Assembly (NCBI RefSeq): GCF_907164575.1 | Contig: NZ_CAJQYY010000007.1 | Coordinates: 62,001-126,000 of the forward strand | From: Paraburkholderia gardini | GTDB taxonomy: Bacteria > Pseudomonadota > Gammaproteobacteria > Burkholderiales > Burkholderiaceae | Length of the DNA: 64,000 bases | Direction: 5' to 3' | Shown: positions 18,060 to 27,017 of the stretch, one piece after another | Layout of the letters: each line of letters starts with the position of its first letter | How positions within the stretch are numbered: position 1 is the stretch's first letter | Position numbers and translations under genes: made by a program | Notes under the pieces: model-generated | Told to the model about the DNA's origin: nothing | What the model saw: the letters and a program-made list of their open reading frames with translations, nothing else | Databases searched by the model: none

Positions 18060-18944
18060 ATGCGACGACTTCCCCCTCTTAACGCCCTGCAGATTTTCGA
18101 AACGGTCGCGCGGCATCGCAGCTTCACGCGTGCCGCGGATCACCTGTGCCTGACGCAAGGCGCGGTCAGCCGCCAGATTCTCGCGCTGGAAGACTATTAC
18201 GGCTTTCCACTGTTCAAACGGCATGCAAAGGGTCTTACGCTGACCGCCGAAGGCGAATCGCTGCTGCCTGCCGTCAAGGAGAGCTTCGCGCGGATCGAGG
18301 AAATCTCGTTGCGCCTGACGCGTCAACGCACGGATCTGGCGTTGAAGGTGCCGACCTGCGTGATGCGCTGGATGCTGCCGAAGATCATGCAGTTTCAGGC
18401 GGAATATCCCGACCTGCACGTGCAGGTCACCACCACGTGGCAGCACGACGTCGATTTCCAGATCGAGCCGTTCGACGCCGCGATCGTCTACGGTTCGTCG
18501 CCGGGGGCGGACGTGCAGTCGGTGGCGCTGTTCGAGGAACGCCTGACGCCCGTCTGCGCGCCGGAACTCCTCGACGACAAGCCGCTTGGCAGTGTCGCCG
18601 ATCTCGCGCGGCACACGCTGCTGCATCCCACGCGCGATCATCGCGACTGGAAGATGTGGCTCGATCACGTCGAGGCCCGCGATATCGATGCGAATCACGG
18701 CCCAAGCTTCGATACGCTCGATCTCGCGACGAATGCCGCGCTACAGGGCTTTGGCGTCGCGATCAGCGACCTCGCGCTGATCGACGAGGACGTCGCGGCG
18801 AAGCGGCTCGTGCGGCCGTTCGATACCGTGCTGACCACGGGCGCGCGCTATTACTTCGTGTACCCGGACAGCGTCGCGCATCAGCAGAAGCTCAATCTGT
18901 TTCGCGAATGGATCGCGGAACACTGGACTGAAACGATCGCCTGA
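18060..18944 (+). CDS. LysR-family regulator (GcvA-like)
   Basis: 294-residue LysR-type transcription factor. The N-terminal winged helix-turn-helix reads LNALQIFETVARHRSFTRAADHLCLTQGAVSRQI, typical of the GcvA/AmpR branch (PLNAL opening). The C-terminal part is a periplasmic-binding-protein-like effector domain. It is transcribed away from the PotD-like importer operon across a 525-base spacer, so it probably controls that operon in response to its substrate; that is inference from position. It is followed by a convergent ion transporter gene. Confidence 0.92.
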   Translation: MRRLPPLNALQIFETVARHRSFTRAADHLCLTQGAVSRQILALEDYYGFPLFKRHAKGLTLTAEGESLLPAVKESFARIEEISLRLTRQRTDLALKVPTCVMRWMLPKIMQFQAEYPDLHVQVTTTWQHDVDFQIEPFDAAIVYGSSPGADVQSVALFEERLTPVCAPELLDDKPLGSVADLARHTLLHPTRDHRDWKMWLDHVEARDIDANHGPSFDTLDLATNAALQGFGVAISDLALIDEDVAAKRLVRPFDTVLTTGARYYFVYPDSVAHQQKLNLFREWIAEHWTETIA

Positions 18945-18989
18945 GCGGTTGCGCGGGCCTTGAAAAGCACGTCCGCAAGGCCCGTGCCC

Positions 18990-20069
18990 TCAAGGCGCGA
19001 TCGACAGGAACAACCACGCGGCGAACAGCGACAGATGCACCGCGCCTTGGAGGATCGTGGTGCGGCCGGTGCCGAGCGTCAGCGTGCCGACCACGAGCGT
19101 CAGGAACAGCAGCACCATGTCCTTGCCGTCGATCCCGAGTTGCAGCGGCTGACCGATATAGAGAAACACGACCGCGACGGTGGGAATCGTCAGGCCGATA
19201 CTCGCGAGCGCCGAACCGAGCGCGAGATTGAGGCTGGTTTGCAGACGGTCCGCGCGCGCGGCGCGCAACGCGGCGAGCGCTTCCGGCAGCAGCACGAGCG
19301 CCGCGATCACGATCCCGACGACGGCCTCTGGCAGGCCCGCATTGGCCACCGCCGTTTCCACCACGGGCGAAAGCAGCTTCGCGAGCAGGACGACCGCGAC
19401 GAGACACACCACGAGCAGACCGGCGCTCAGCAGGGTCACCCGCGCGCTGGGCGGCCCGACATGGGTGTTTTCATCGGAGACGTCGGCCAGAAAGTAATCG
19501 CGATGCCGCACGGTCTGCACGAACACGAATACGCCATACAGCACGAGCGACGACACGCCCGCAAACGCCAGTTGCGAAGGCGTGAGCACGGGCCCGGCGG
19601 CGCTGGTGAAATTCGGCATCACCAACGTCAGTACCGAAAGCGATGCCAGCACCGCAAGCGCGGCACTGGCGCCGCGAATCTGGAAATCCTGCTCCCGATG
19701 GCGGATGCCGCCTGCAAGCAGGCACATCCCCACGATCCCGTTACAGACGATCATCACCGCGGCAAACACCGTATCGCGTGCAAGGCCGGCTTTCTCGGGG
19801 CCCGCGCTCAGCATCACGGAGACGATCAGCGCCACTTCGATCACCGTCACGGCGACGGCGAGCACCAGCGTGCCGAACGGCTCGCCCACGCGATGCGCGA
19901 CGACTTCCGCATGGTGGACGCCCGCGAAGACCGCACCCGCGAGCGCGGCGCCGACGAGCGCGAGCAGTACGGCATTGCCTGGCAGTAGCGCGGCGGCAGC
20001 GAGCACGATCCAGCCGGCGACCGGCACCCACAGTGTCCAGCGTGGCAGCAGCGTCGATGTTGTAGTCAT
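18990..20069 (-). CDS. Ca2+/H+ (or Na+/H+) antiporter, ChaA-like
   Basis: 359-residue inner-membrane cation exchanger with about 11 helices, of the CaCA superfamily (ionic transporter ChaA/y4hA type). Two alpha-repeat motifs are visible: GEPFGTLVLAVAVTVIEVALI in the N-terminal half and LPEALAALRAARADRLQTSLNLALGSALAS in the C-terminal half, with the acidic residues that bind cations. In E. coli ChaA exports Ca2+, Na+ and K+ at alkaline pH. It is monocistronic, convergent with the LysR gene. Confidence 0.9.
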   Translation of the reverse strand: MTTTSTLLPRWTLWVPVAGWIVLAAAALLPGNAVLLALVGAALAGAVFAGVHHAEVVAHRVGEPFGTLVLAVAVTVIEVALIVSVMLSAGPEKAGLARDTVFAAVMIVCNGIVGMCLLAGGIRHREQDFQIRGASAALAVLASLSVLTLVMPNFTSAAGPVLTPSQLAFAGVSSLVLYGVFVFVQTVRHRDYFLADVSDENTHVGPPSARVTLLSAGLLVVCLVAVVLLAKLLSPVVETAVANAGLPEAVVGIVIAALVLLPEALAALRAARADRLQTSLNLALGSALASIGLTIPTVAVVFLYIGQPLQLGIDGKDMVLLFLTLVVGTLTLGTGRTTILQGAVHLSLFAAWLFLSIAP

Positions 20070-20192
20070 GCGGGGAGTTCCTGTCCAGTATGGGTGTCGA
20101 CGGGCGGTGGGCGGCCGCGGAGGCAGCCAGCCTGTACGCTAGAATAAAAAAATTATCGAGGCATGATGAAACTGCAATCTTAAGGAGACTTC

Positions 20193-21347
20193 GTGATCCG
20201 CAGTCAGGAAACCTTGAACATGCTGCTCGACAGCATCAGCCGCTTTGTTCGTGAGCGCCTCGTACCCAGCGAGGAGATCGTCGCGGAAACCGACCAGATT
20301 CCGGCTGGTCTGCTGCAGGAAATGAAGGATCTCGGTCTCTTTGGCCTGTGTCTGCCCGAAGAGTACGGCGGCCTCGGCCTCACGATGGAAGAGGAAGTGC
20401 TTGCCGCGATGGAGCTCGGCAAGACCTCGCCTGCGTTTCGCTCGGCGATCGGCAGCAACAACGGCATCGGCTCAACCGGCATTGTGATCGACGGGACGCC
20501 TGCGCAAAAGGAAAAATATCTGCCGCGCCTCGCATCGGGCGAACTGATCGGCTCGTTCTGCCTCACCGAACCGGAAGCGGGCTCGGATGCCGCGTCGCTG
20601 CGGACCACCGCCGTGCGCGACGGCGACCATTATGTGCTGAACGGCACCAAGCGCTTCATCACGAATGCGCCCGAAGCCGGGCTCTTTACCGTGATGGCGC
20701 GCACGGACCCGGCCGGCAAGGGGGCGGGCGCGATCTCGGCGTTCGTTGTCGAAGCCGGGACGGCGGGGCTGTCGCTTGGCCGGATCGATCGCAAGATGGG
20801 CCAGAAGGGTGCGCATACGTGTGACGTGATCTTCGAGAACTGTCGCGTGCCGGCGGAAAACCTCATCGGCGAAAAAGAAGGCGTGGGTTTCAAGACCGCG
20901 ATGAAGGTGCTCGACAAGGGACGTCTGCATATCGCGGCCGTCGCGACAGGCGCCGCTGAACGCATGCTGGCCGATGCGCTGCGTTATGCGACGGAGCGCC
21001 GGCAGTTCGGCAAGGCGATCGTGGAATTCGAATTGATCCAGGCGATGCTCGCCGACAGCAAGGCGGAAATCTACGCGTCGCGTTGCATGATCGTCGACGC
21101 CGCGCGCCGGCGCGATGCGGGCGAGAAAGTGACGGCCGAATCATCGTGCGCGAAGATGTTCGCAACGGAAATGTGCGGGCGGGTGGCCGACCGCGCCGTG
21201 CAGATTTTCGGCGGCGCGGGTTATATGAGCGAATATGGCATCGAGCGGTTCTATCGCGACGTGCGCCTTTTCCGGATTTATGAAGGCACAACGCAGATTC
21301 AGCAAATCGTCATTGCCCGCGAAATGCAGCGAAGTTTTGAAAGCTGA
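20193..21347 (+). CDS. Acyl-CoA dehydrogenase
   Basis: 384-residue FAD-dependent acyl-CoA dehydrogenase catalysing alpha,beta-dehydrogenation of an acyl-CoA. The three family regions are present: N-terminal helices, the FAD/substrate segment FCLTEPEAGSDAAS, and the C-terminal part with ATERRQFGKAI, a conserved QIFGGAGYMSEYGIERFYRDVR segment and RIYEGTTQIQQ. It starts with GTG, supported by a strong taaggag eight bases upstream. It stands alone, without thiolase or hydratase genes, so the substrate chain (short, branched or aromatic) is not predictable. Confidence 0.94.
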   Translation: MIRSQETLNMLLDSISRFVRERLVPSEEIVAETDQIPAGLLQEMKDLGLFGLCLPEEYGGLGLTMEEEVLAAMELGKTSPAFRSAIGSNNGIGSTGIVIDGTPAQKEKYLPRLASGELIGSFCLTEPEAGSDAASLRTTAVRDGDHYVLNGTKRFITNAPEAGLFTVMARTDPAGKGAGAISAFVVEAGTAGLSLGRIDRKMGQKGAHTCDVIFENCRVPAENLIGEKEGVGFKTAMKVLDKGRLHIAAVATGAAERMLADALRYATERRQFGKAIVEFELIQAMLADSKAEIYASRCMIVDAARRRDAGEKVTAESSCAKMFATEMCGRVADRAVQIFGGAGYMSEYGIERFYRDVRLFRIYEGTTQIQQIVIAREMQRSFES

Positions 21348-21430
21348 ATGATGGCTTTAATCGCTGTTCAACAGCACCGGTTATAAGCCCGCTCTAAAAG
21401 CGCGTTATAAAGACGCCGGGAATATGCGAA

Positions 21431-21460
21431 AAAAACGCCGCCTCTTTCGAGGGCGGCGTC
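21431..21460 (-). terminator. Rho-independent terminator after the BON gene
   Basis: Stem cgccgcc (21436-21442) / ggcggcg (21452-21458) with a poly-T run on the minus strand (A run at 21429-21435). It lies just past the stop of the second BON gene and may also help end the acyl-CoA dehydrogenase transcript. Confidence 0.8.
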
Positions 21461-21488
21461 TGGCGGGGATGAATCGGCCCGCTTGCTA

Positions 21489-21854
21489 TTACGTGCCTTC
21501 CGGACGAACCGACAGTGCGTTCTTCACGGACGTCACGCCTGCCACGCCCTTGGCGACTTCCGTTGCCTTGTCGCTTTGACCCTGTTCCGGCACGGTGCCT
21601 TGCAGCGTGACAGCGCCGTCGCGTGCGCGAACGGTGATGTTGGCGACGCTTACACCCTTGGCCTTCGACAGCGCTGCACGCACCTTTTTCTGGAGCGCGC
21701 GGTTAGCTGCCTTGGTCGCCTTGTATTGCTGCTTGGCGCCAGCTGTCGTCGACGTATCGGGAGCGGTGGCGTCGCTTGCCTGGGCATAGGCGCTGATCGA
21801 TGCCACGACGAGAAGTGCGCTACCTGCCAGTTTGATTGCGTGGATTGCCTTCAT
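21489..21854 (-). CDS. BON-domain exported protein
   Basis: 121-residue secreted protein with a signal peptide (MKAIHAIKLAGSALLVVA then an AYAQA cleavage region), a short linker and a single BON domain from about residue 50 (NRALQKKVRAALSKAKGVSV, GAVTLQGTV, VTSVKNALSV). It is clearly related to the product of 63-455. Predicted envelope or stress role as for other BON proteins. Monocistronic, with its own terminator; a gagaaaatgc start context gives the ribosome-binding site. Confidence 0.88.
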   Translation of the reverse strand: MKAIHAIKLAGSALLVVASISAYAQASDATAPDTSTTAGAKQQYKATKAANRALQKKVRAALSKAKGVSVANITVRARDGAVTLQGTVPEQGQSDKATEVAKGVAGVTSVKNALSVRPEGT

Positions 21855-22026
21855 GCATTTTCTCCTGTTGTCACAATTTTGCGCGGGTTCCGGGCGGAAC
21901 CGTTGCCCTACACCACCAAGGTACTTCTGGATTGAGTCGCGATGGAACGGTGTTCTGGTATTGCTTTGTAAATGGCGATAATGCAGACAGAAGCGCTAAA
22001 ACACCTGCCGGTATGCCTGTTCAGTT

Positions 22027-22746
22027 GTGCCGGAAGGTAAAGATACCCCAAATGGTGCCATAGTGACTGCCACGCGACCACGAAATGAGGCTTTGACGCA
22101 ACGTATCACACCGCAACCCGCGCGCATCGTGCCGCTCAGGCGTGATGAACTACCCGTCGACACGATAGAACTCGCGCGCTTCATGGTCGGTAAATACCTC
22201 GTTCACGATATACCGGAAGGTCGTATCAGTGGGCGGATAGTCGAAATGGAAGCCTATCCGCTGGGTGATTCGACAAGCCATGCCTTTCAGGGACGTCGCC
22301 CCTATAACGGGTCGATGTTCCTCGAGCGGGGCCATGCGTATGTGCGGCTGACATACGGCACAGCGTACATGCTCAATATGTCGAGCGAAACCGTCAATAT
22401 CGGCGCGGGCGTTTTGCTTCGCGCCGTCGAGCCTGTCGATGGCATCCCGCTCATGGAAGCGAGGCGGCCGCGCGTGCCGCTGCGCGATCTCGCGCGTGGG
22501 CCCGGGCGGCTTACGGCGGCGTTCGGCATTGGGCAGTCGTTCGACGGCCGCGATCTGTGCACCGGGCGCGATTTGTGGATCGGCAAGGGTGAAGACGAGG
22601 CAGACCCAGCCGTCGCGGCGACGAAACGGATTGGCCTTTCACGCGAAATGCATCGGCCATTGCGTTTTTATATGCCCAATAGCGCATACGTCAGCGGACC
22701 GCGCCGACTCCTTTTACTGCCTTCGACGGGCATATCGGGCGTTTGA
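22027..22746 (+). CDS. DNA-3-methyladenine glycosylase (AAG/MPG family)
   Basis: Base-excision repair enzyme that removes 3-methyladenine and other alkylated purines from DNA. The family core is clear: [13 protein letters not shown], the catalytic-Glu strand [13 protein letters not shown], then [15 protein letters not shown] and [15 protein letters not shown], and the product-binding segment [12 protein letters not shown]. At 239 residues it is of usual family length. The start is uncertain: the longest frame begins with GTG at 22027, and no strong ribosome-binding site marks any candidate; homology begins near residue 40. It stands alone. Confidence 0.88.
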   Translation: MPEGKDTPNGAIVTATRPRNEALTQRITPQPARIVPLRRDELPVDTIELARFMVGKYLVHDIPEGRISGRIVEMEAYPLGDSTSHAFQGRRPYNGSMFLERGHAYVRLTYGTAYMLNMSSETVNIGAGVLLRAVEPVDGIPLMEARRPRVPLRDLARGPGRLTAAFGIGQSFDGRDLCTGRDLWIGKGEDEADPAVAATKRIGLSREMHRPLRFYMPNSAYVSGPRRLLLLPSTGISGV

Positions 22747-22969
22747 ATCCGGGATTCCCTTCAATCGTTTACGATTCCTGCGATTATTACGGTAAATATC
22801 GACTGACAAGGCTTTCAACCAACCTGCATGCCCGTATTCTTGCGAATCTCGCAAGTGTTTATGTCTGAAATAAGGGTTTTCCCTTTGTGCGGTGGTGACT
22901 ACACTGAATTTAGTCGCTCGACACATCATGTGTTTTGCGCAGGCAAAAACAGCGTTCTGGAGGTGAGTC

Positions 22970-23299
22970 ATGAAATCCCTGATCAAGGTGGTTGTCGTCG
23001 CTGCAGTCCTTGCTGCTCCGGTTATTTCGTTTGCCCAGACGAACCAGCCCGTCACCCGCGCTGAGGTGCGTCAGCAATTGATCCAGCTTGAACAGGCGGG
23101 CTATGACCCGGCGCGTAGCGATCCACAATATCCGGCCGATATCCAGGCTGCCGAGCAGCGCGTGAATGCGCAGAACATGGCCACGGCGCAGGCGCCGGCC
23201 GCCGATACAAGCGGTTACGGTATGGGCACGCACGGCTCTTCGCAATCGGGCGCTTCGGGTATGACGCCGCAACAGCGGAACGTCTACTTCGGCAATTAA
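22970..23299 (+). CDS. DUF4148 exported protein
   Basis: 109-residue predicted periplasmic protein with a signal peptide (MKSLIKVVVVAAVLAAPVIS, cleavage near FAQ) and the DUF4148 pattern VTRAEVRQQLIQLEQAGYDP, then YPADIQAAEQRV. This domain is abundant and multi-copy in Burkholderia and has no established function. The C-terminus is Gly/Ser-rich. A strong ggaggtgag ribosome-binding site lies just before the ATG. An upstream interrupted palindrome (acacat c atgtgt, 22921-22933) may be an operator. Confidence 0.9.
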   Translation: MKSLIKVVVVAAVLAAPVISFAQTNQPVTRAEVRQQLIQLEQAGYDPARSDPQYPADIQAAEQRVNAQNMATAQAPAADTSGYGMGTHGSSQSGASGMTPQQRNVYFGN

Positions 23300-23348
23300 T
23301 CGCTCGCCGTCAGCCGTTACTACATGAACTGACGGCCTGCGTCGCATG

Positions 23349-23394
23349 CCGGCTTTCGCCCTGGGGCATGCAGATGTCCCAGGGCGAAAGCCGG
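23349..23394 (+). repeat. Long hairpin downstream of the DUF4148 gene
   Basis: Two 21-base arms (23349-23369 and 23374-23394) pair perfectly except for one G-T position, around a 4-base loop gcag. The outer 17 bp are fully complementary. The wobble pair is G-U only in a plus-strand transcript, which fits RNA made from the DUF4148 gene ending about 50 bases upstream. There is no T-tract after it, so it is not a classic intrinsic terminator. Confidence 0.75.
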
Positions 23395-23521
23395 TGCAAC
23401 CTGTTTCAGGGAACCTCCGCCGCCATACAGGTGGCTTCGCCCAATCCTCGCGGTTTGGGCGCTTTTTCGTTGCCGCCTGCGCCGTGTGATGCGCGGTGAC
23501 TGCACTGCAATGCGGACGCCG

Positions 23522-23965
23522 CTACGCGGGCCGCTCTCCTGTGATGTACAGCTCCAGTTGCTGGATCGTGAACTGCTGCTCCGCGATGATGTTCTTCACC
23601 AGATCGCCAATCGACACCATGCCGACGAGTTTTTCCCTGTCGATGACAGGCAGGTGGCGCATGCGGAAGTCGGTCATGATCGCCATGCAGTCGTCGGTGG
23701 TCTGTTCGGGCCGCACGAAGCGCACTGCGCGGCTCATGATGTCGCGCACGGGCGTCGCCTTCGACGCGCGATCCATCAGCACGACCTTTCTCGCGTAGTC
23801 ACGTTCGGTGATGATGCCGGCGATGCTGTCGCCATCCATGACGACCAGTGCGCCGATCTGCCTGTCCGCCATCAGTTTGATCGCGTCGTAGACGGAATCC
23901 CCGGTCGTGACCGTGTAGACGGTGTTGTCCGGCTTCGTTTTAAGTACTTGCGCAACGCTTGTCAT
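23522..23965 (-). CDS. CBS-domain pair protein
   Basis: 147-residue soluble protein made almost entirely of two CBS domains (about residues 15-65 and 75-130), with the typical segments IKLMADRQIGALVVMDGD, IAGIITERDYARKV and MTDFRMRHLPVIDREKLVGMVSIGDLVK. CBS pairs bind adenine nucleotides such as AMP, ATP or NADH and regulate partners. Stand-alone proteins of this form are common in proteobacteria and their partner is unknown. Monocistronic. Confidence 0.92.
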   Translation of the reverse strand: MTSVAQVLKTKPDNTVYTVTTGDSVYDAIKLMADRQIGALVVMDGDSIAGIITERDYARKVVLMDRASKATPVRDIMSRAVRFVRPEQTTDDCMAIMTDFRMRHLPVIDREKLVGMVSIGDLVKNIIAEQQFTIQQLELYITGERPA

Positions 23966-24238
23966 GGAGCGGCTCCGTATCGCAATGCAGCACGTCGGTG
24001 GGTGGCGCGCTGTCGTGTAGACAGGCGATTCCAGTATAGGCGCGCTCTGCCGTTGCGCGCCACGTGCGGTGCTTCATGCTTCAGGCTGAAGCGGGGCGTT
24101 CCGTGGGGTTGAACCGGTGCGCGATGCCGAATAGCGGTAAACTCCAGTCCAGTCTTGACCTGGCTTCAACGCCGGGATCGATCTCCGGGTTTTCGTCCCG
24201 GCCATGCATCAGATCTGTCCGCACTCTTGTCCAACGCC

Positions 24239-24886
<648 letters not shown>

Positions 24887-25012
24887 CCGCGTTTGCTGTT
24901 CGCGCATGTCGCGGTGCGCGGTGCGCGGTGCCGGTTGTGCCGGTCATGCGCGCCGTGGTCGTTTGTGCCGGTCACGTCAGGTTAGTAGCGTCTCCTGAGT
25001 GTTTGCACCGTT

Positions 25013-25906
25013 TCATTGAGCGTCCAGCACGGCCTGTCTGACGAGCGGCGCGAGTACGTCCGCGAGTGCGGTCGTACCGAAACGGCGCCCGGTGACATTG
25101 GCTTCGATATCGATGTGCCCCGCGTTGTGCGCATCGTAAAGATCCACGATGAGGTTTGCGTGCTTCGCGCTTAAGCCGCCCCTGGTGAGCACCGAAAACC
25201 ATTGATTGCGTGGCAATTCACGCGCGACGATCTCACGCCCCGCTTCCTGCTGGATCACGCGCGCGACGTCCATCGGCGAGACGCGCACCATCGCTTCAAT
25301 GCTGACGATACGGGTTGCGGTGACCGGTGGTCCTTCGCGCAACAACGTCGCGGCCAGCGCGCCGACATCCTGCGCGGCGACGCTCGGGAAGCGTTTCGTG
25401 AGCGGATGATGCAGGCCTGGCAGCATGCCGGTGGCGAGCGCGACGGGTATCGCGCGGCTCCAGTTCTGCATGTGTTCGGCTGAGCGAAGCAGCGTCAGAC
25501 GCGGCACACTCGCGCTGAGCTGCCGTTCAAGATAATGGAAGAGCCGCGTAATGCCGGTATTCATGTCGAGCTCGGCGCCGTAATCGGAGATCGCGAGCAC
25601 ATGTTGCGGCGGGTTGGCGCGCAACGCCTGAGCGGCGACATCGATCATGGTGTGCATTGCATGTTCAGGGTCTGCGTGACCGGACGGCACCGGGCAGATC
25701 ATCTGCACGGCCTGTGCGCCTTCAATGGCCTTTGTGACCGAGGCCAGATCCATGAGGTCCGCGAACGCGATCTCACACCCGGTCGCCTTCAATTCTTTTG
25801 CCTGGTCCGCACGCCTGACGACAGCGCGTACCGGAAGGCCGGCTTCGCGAAGCCGGGTAGCGGTGAGACGGCCTGCATGTCCTGTTGCGCCGAAAATGAC
25901 AAACAC
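25013..25906 (-). CDS. NmrA/NAD(P)-binding Rossmann protein
   Basis: 297-residue atypical short-chain dehydrogenase-like protein of the NmrA/QOR2 type. The N-terminal dinucleotide-binding motif is FVIFGATGHAGRLTATRL, followed by a conserved VRAVVRRADQAKEL stretch. The start is a GTG at 25906, placed just after a gaggag ribosome-binding site; the upstream ATG at 26026 would add 40 residues unlike the family. Such proteins act as redox sensors or NAD(P)H-dependent oxidoreductases; no substrate can be named. A divergent AraC regulator gene about 200 bases away probably controls it. Confidence 0.9.
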   Translation of the reverse strand: MFVIFGATGHAGRLTATRLREAGLPVRAVVRRADQAKELKATGCEIAFADLMDLASVTKAIEGAQAVQMICPVPSGHADPEHAMHTMIDVAAQALRANPPQHVLAISDYGAELDMNTGITRLFHYLERQLSASVPRLTLLRSAEHMQNWSRAIPVALATGMLPGLHHPLTKRFPSVAAQDVGALAATLLREGPPVTATRIVSIEAMVRVSPMDVARVIQQEAGREIVARELPRNQWFSVLTRGGLSAKHANLIVDLYDAHNAGHIDIEANVTGRRFGTTALADVLAPLVRQAVLDAQ

Positions 25907-26103
25907 GTGGCACTCCTCGTCGATGAATGAATGGCGTGAGTCCATCATGGGCGAGCGGTGCAACCAGGATGCACATACACGGACCGGTTTGAGCAGATCC
26001 GGATGATTTTTTTCGACGAACCGCACGACAATGAACGCCTGCAGAATCGCCCGAATGGCATCACAATGGGCGCACCCAATGCCCCCTGTCAGAAGGAAAC
26101 GTC

Positions 26104-26976
26104 ATGAACACCGCGCGCCCTTTGCCTGTCCCGCCAGCCGGAAGAACAGTCAGCCCGCGTTCGAGCGCATCGCCCGGCTGGCGAGGTTTCGGCGCGGCGG
26201 TGGTGGGTGTTGCGGCGGGGGCGCATCGCATTCCGGGCACGCCGTATCACCGCATTGGCGTGCATGTCGGCGCACCGGTGAGAGCGCGCTGCCGGTGCGA
26301 CGGTCGCCGCGTGTCGCGGATCCAGGCGCACGGCGATATGGACGTCATCCCCGCGGGGCTCGACGGCGAATGGACGGACGACGGCGACTGCACGATCCTG
26401 CGCATCTGGATTGACGACACCTTTGCGCGCACGACGATGGAGCAACTCGACGCGAGCCCTTCGCGTACAACATTGCGCGCGCAATTCCAGCTACGCGATC
26501 CGCGCCTGCAACATCTTTCGTGGGCATTGCGGGCAGAACTCGAGGCCGAGGAAGCATCGGATGCGCTGTATGCGGAAAGCCTGTGCACGGCGCTGATCGT
26601 CAGGCTGACGGCGGGCGTTCCAGAGCGGGACGACCGTCGACGCGCGCTCGCGCCGATCATGGCGACACGGGTCATCGACTACGTCGAGGCCAACCTCGAC
26701 CAGCCGCTCACGCTAACGGAACTCGCTGCCGTCGCTGGCCTGAGCGTGCCGCATTTCAAGGCGTTGTTCAGGGAGACGCTCGGCACGCCGGTGCATCGGT
26801 ATGTGATCCAGCGCAGGGTCGAGCGGGCGAGAGCGTTGCTGCTGGAGGGACGGCTGAGCGTCACGCAGATCGCGCTGGAGACCGGTTTTGCCCATCAGAG
26901 TCATATGGCGCATTGGGTCAACCGGCTACTGGGTGCGGCACCGCGTGACATTGCAGGAGCGGGGCGGCGCGGATAG
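26104..26976 (+). CDS. AraC-family transcriptional regulator
   Basis: 290-residue regulator. The last 100 residues hold the two helix-turn-helix motifs of the family: LTLTELAAVAGLSVPHFKALFRETLG and SVTQIALETGFAHQSHMAHW, joined by the linker helix. The N-terminal cupin-like effector part is poorly conserved. It has a good ribosome-binding site (aaggaaacgtc) and is divergent from the NmrA-like gene, its likely target. The last helix ends in AAPRDIAGAGRR instead of the more common TPxxYR. Confidence 0.9.
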   Translation: MNTARPLPVPPAGRTVSPRSSASPGWRGFGAAVVGVAAGAHRIPGTPYHRIGVHVGAPVRARCRCDGRRVSRIQAHGDMDVIPAGLDGEWTDDGDCTILRIWIDDTFARTTMEQLDASPSRTTLRAQFQLRDPRLQHLSWALRAELEAEEASDALYAESLCTALIVRLTAGVPERDDRRRALAPIMATRVIDYVEANLDQPLTLTELAAVAGLSVPHFKALFRETLGTPVHRYVIQRRVERARALLLEGRLSVTQIALETGFAHQSHMAHWVNRLLGAAPRDIAGAGRRG

Positions 26977-27017
26977 CGCTGTGGGGCCAGTTGCGCCGCT
27001 CCACACACCACACCCGA

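Noticed and set aside
23966..24238. Possible FMN riboswitch upstream of ribA
   Set aside because: None of the conserved RFN segments is visible in the leader.
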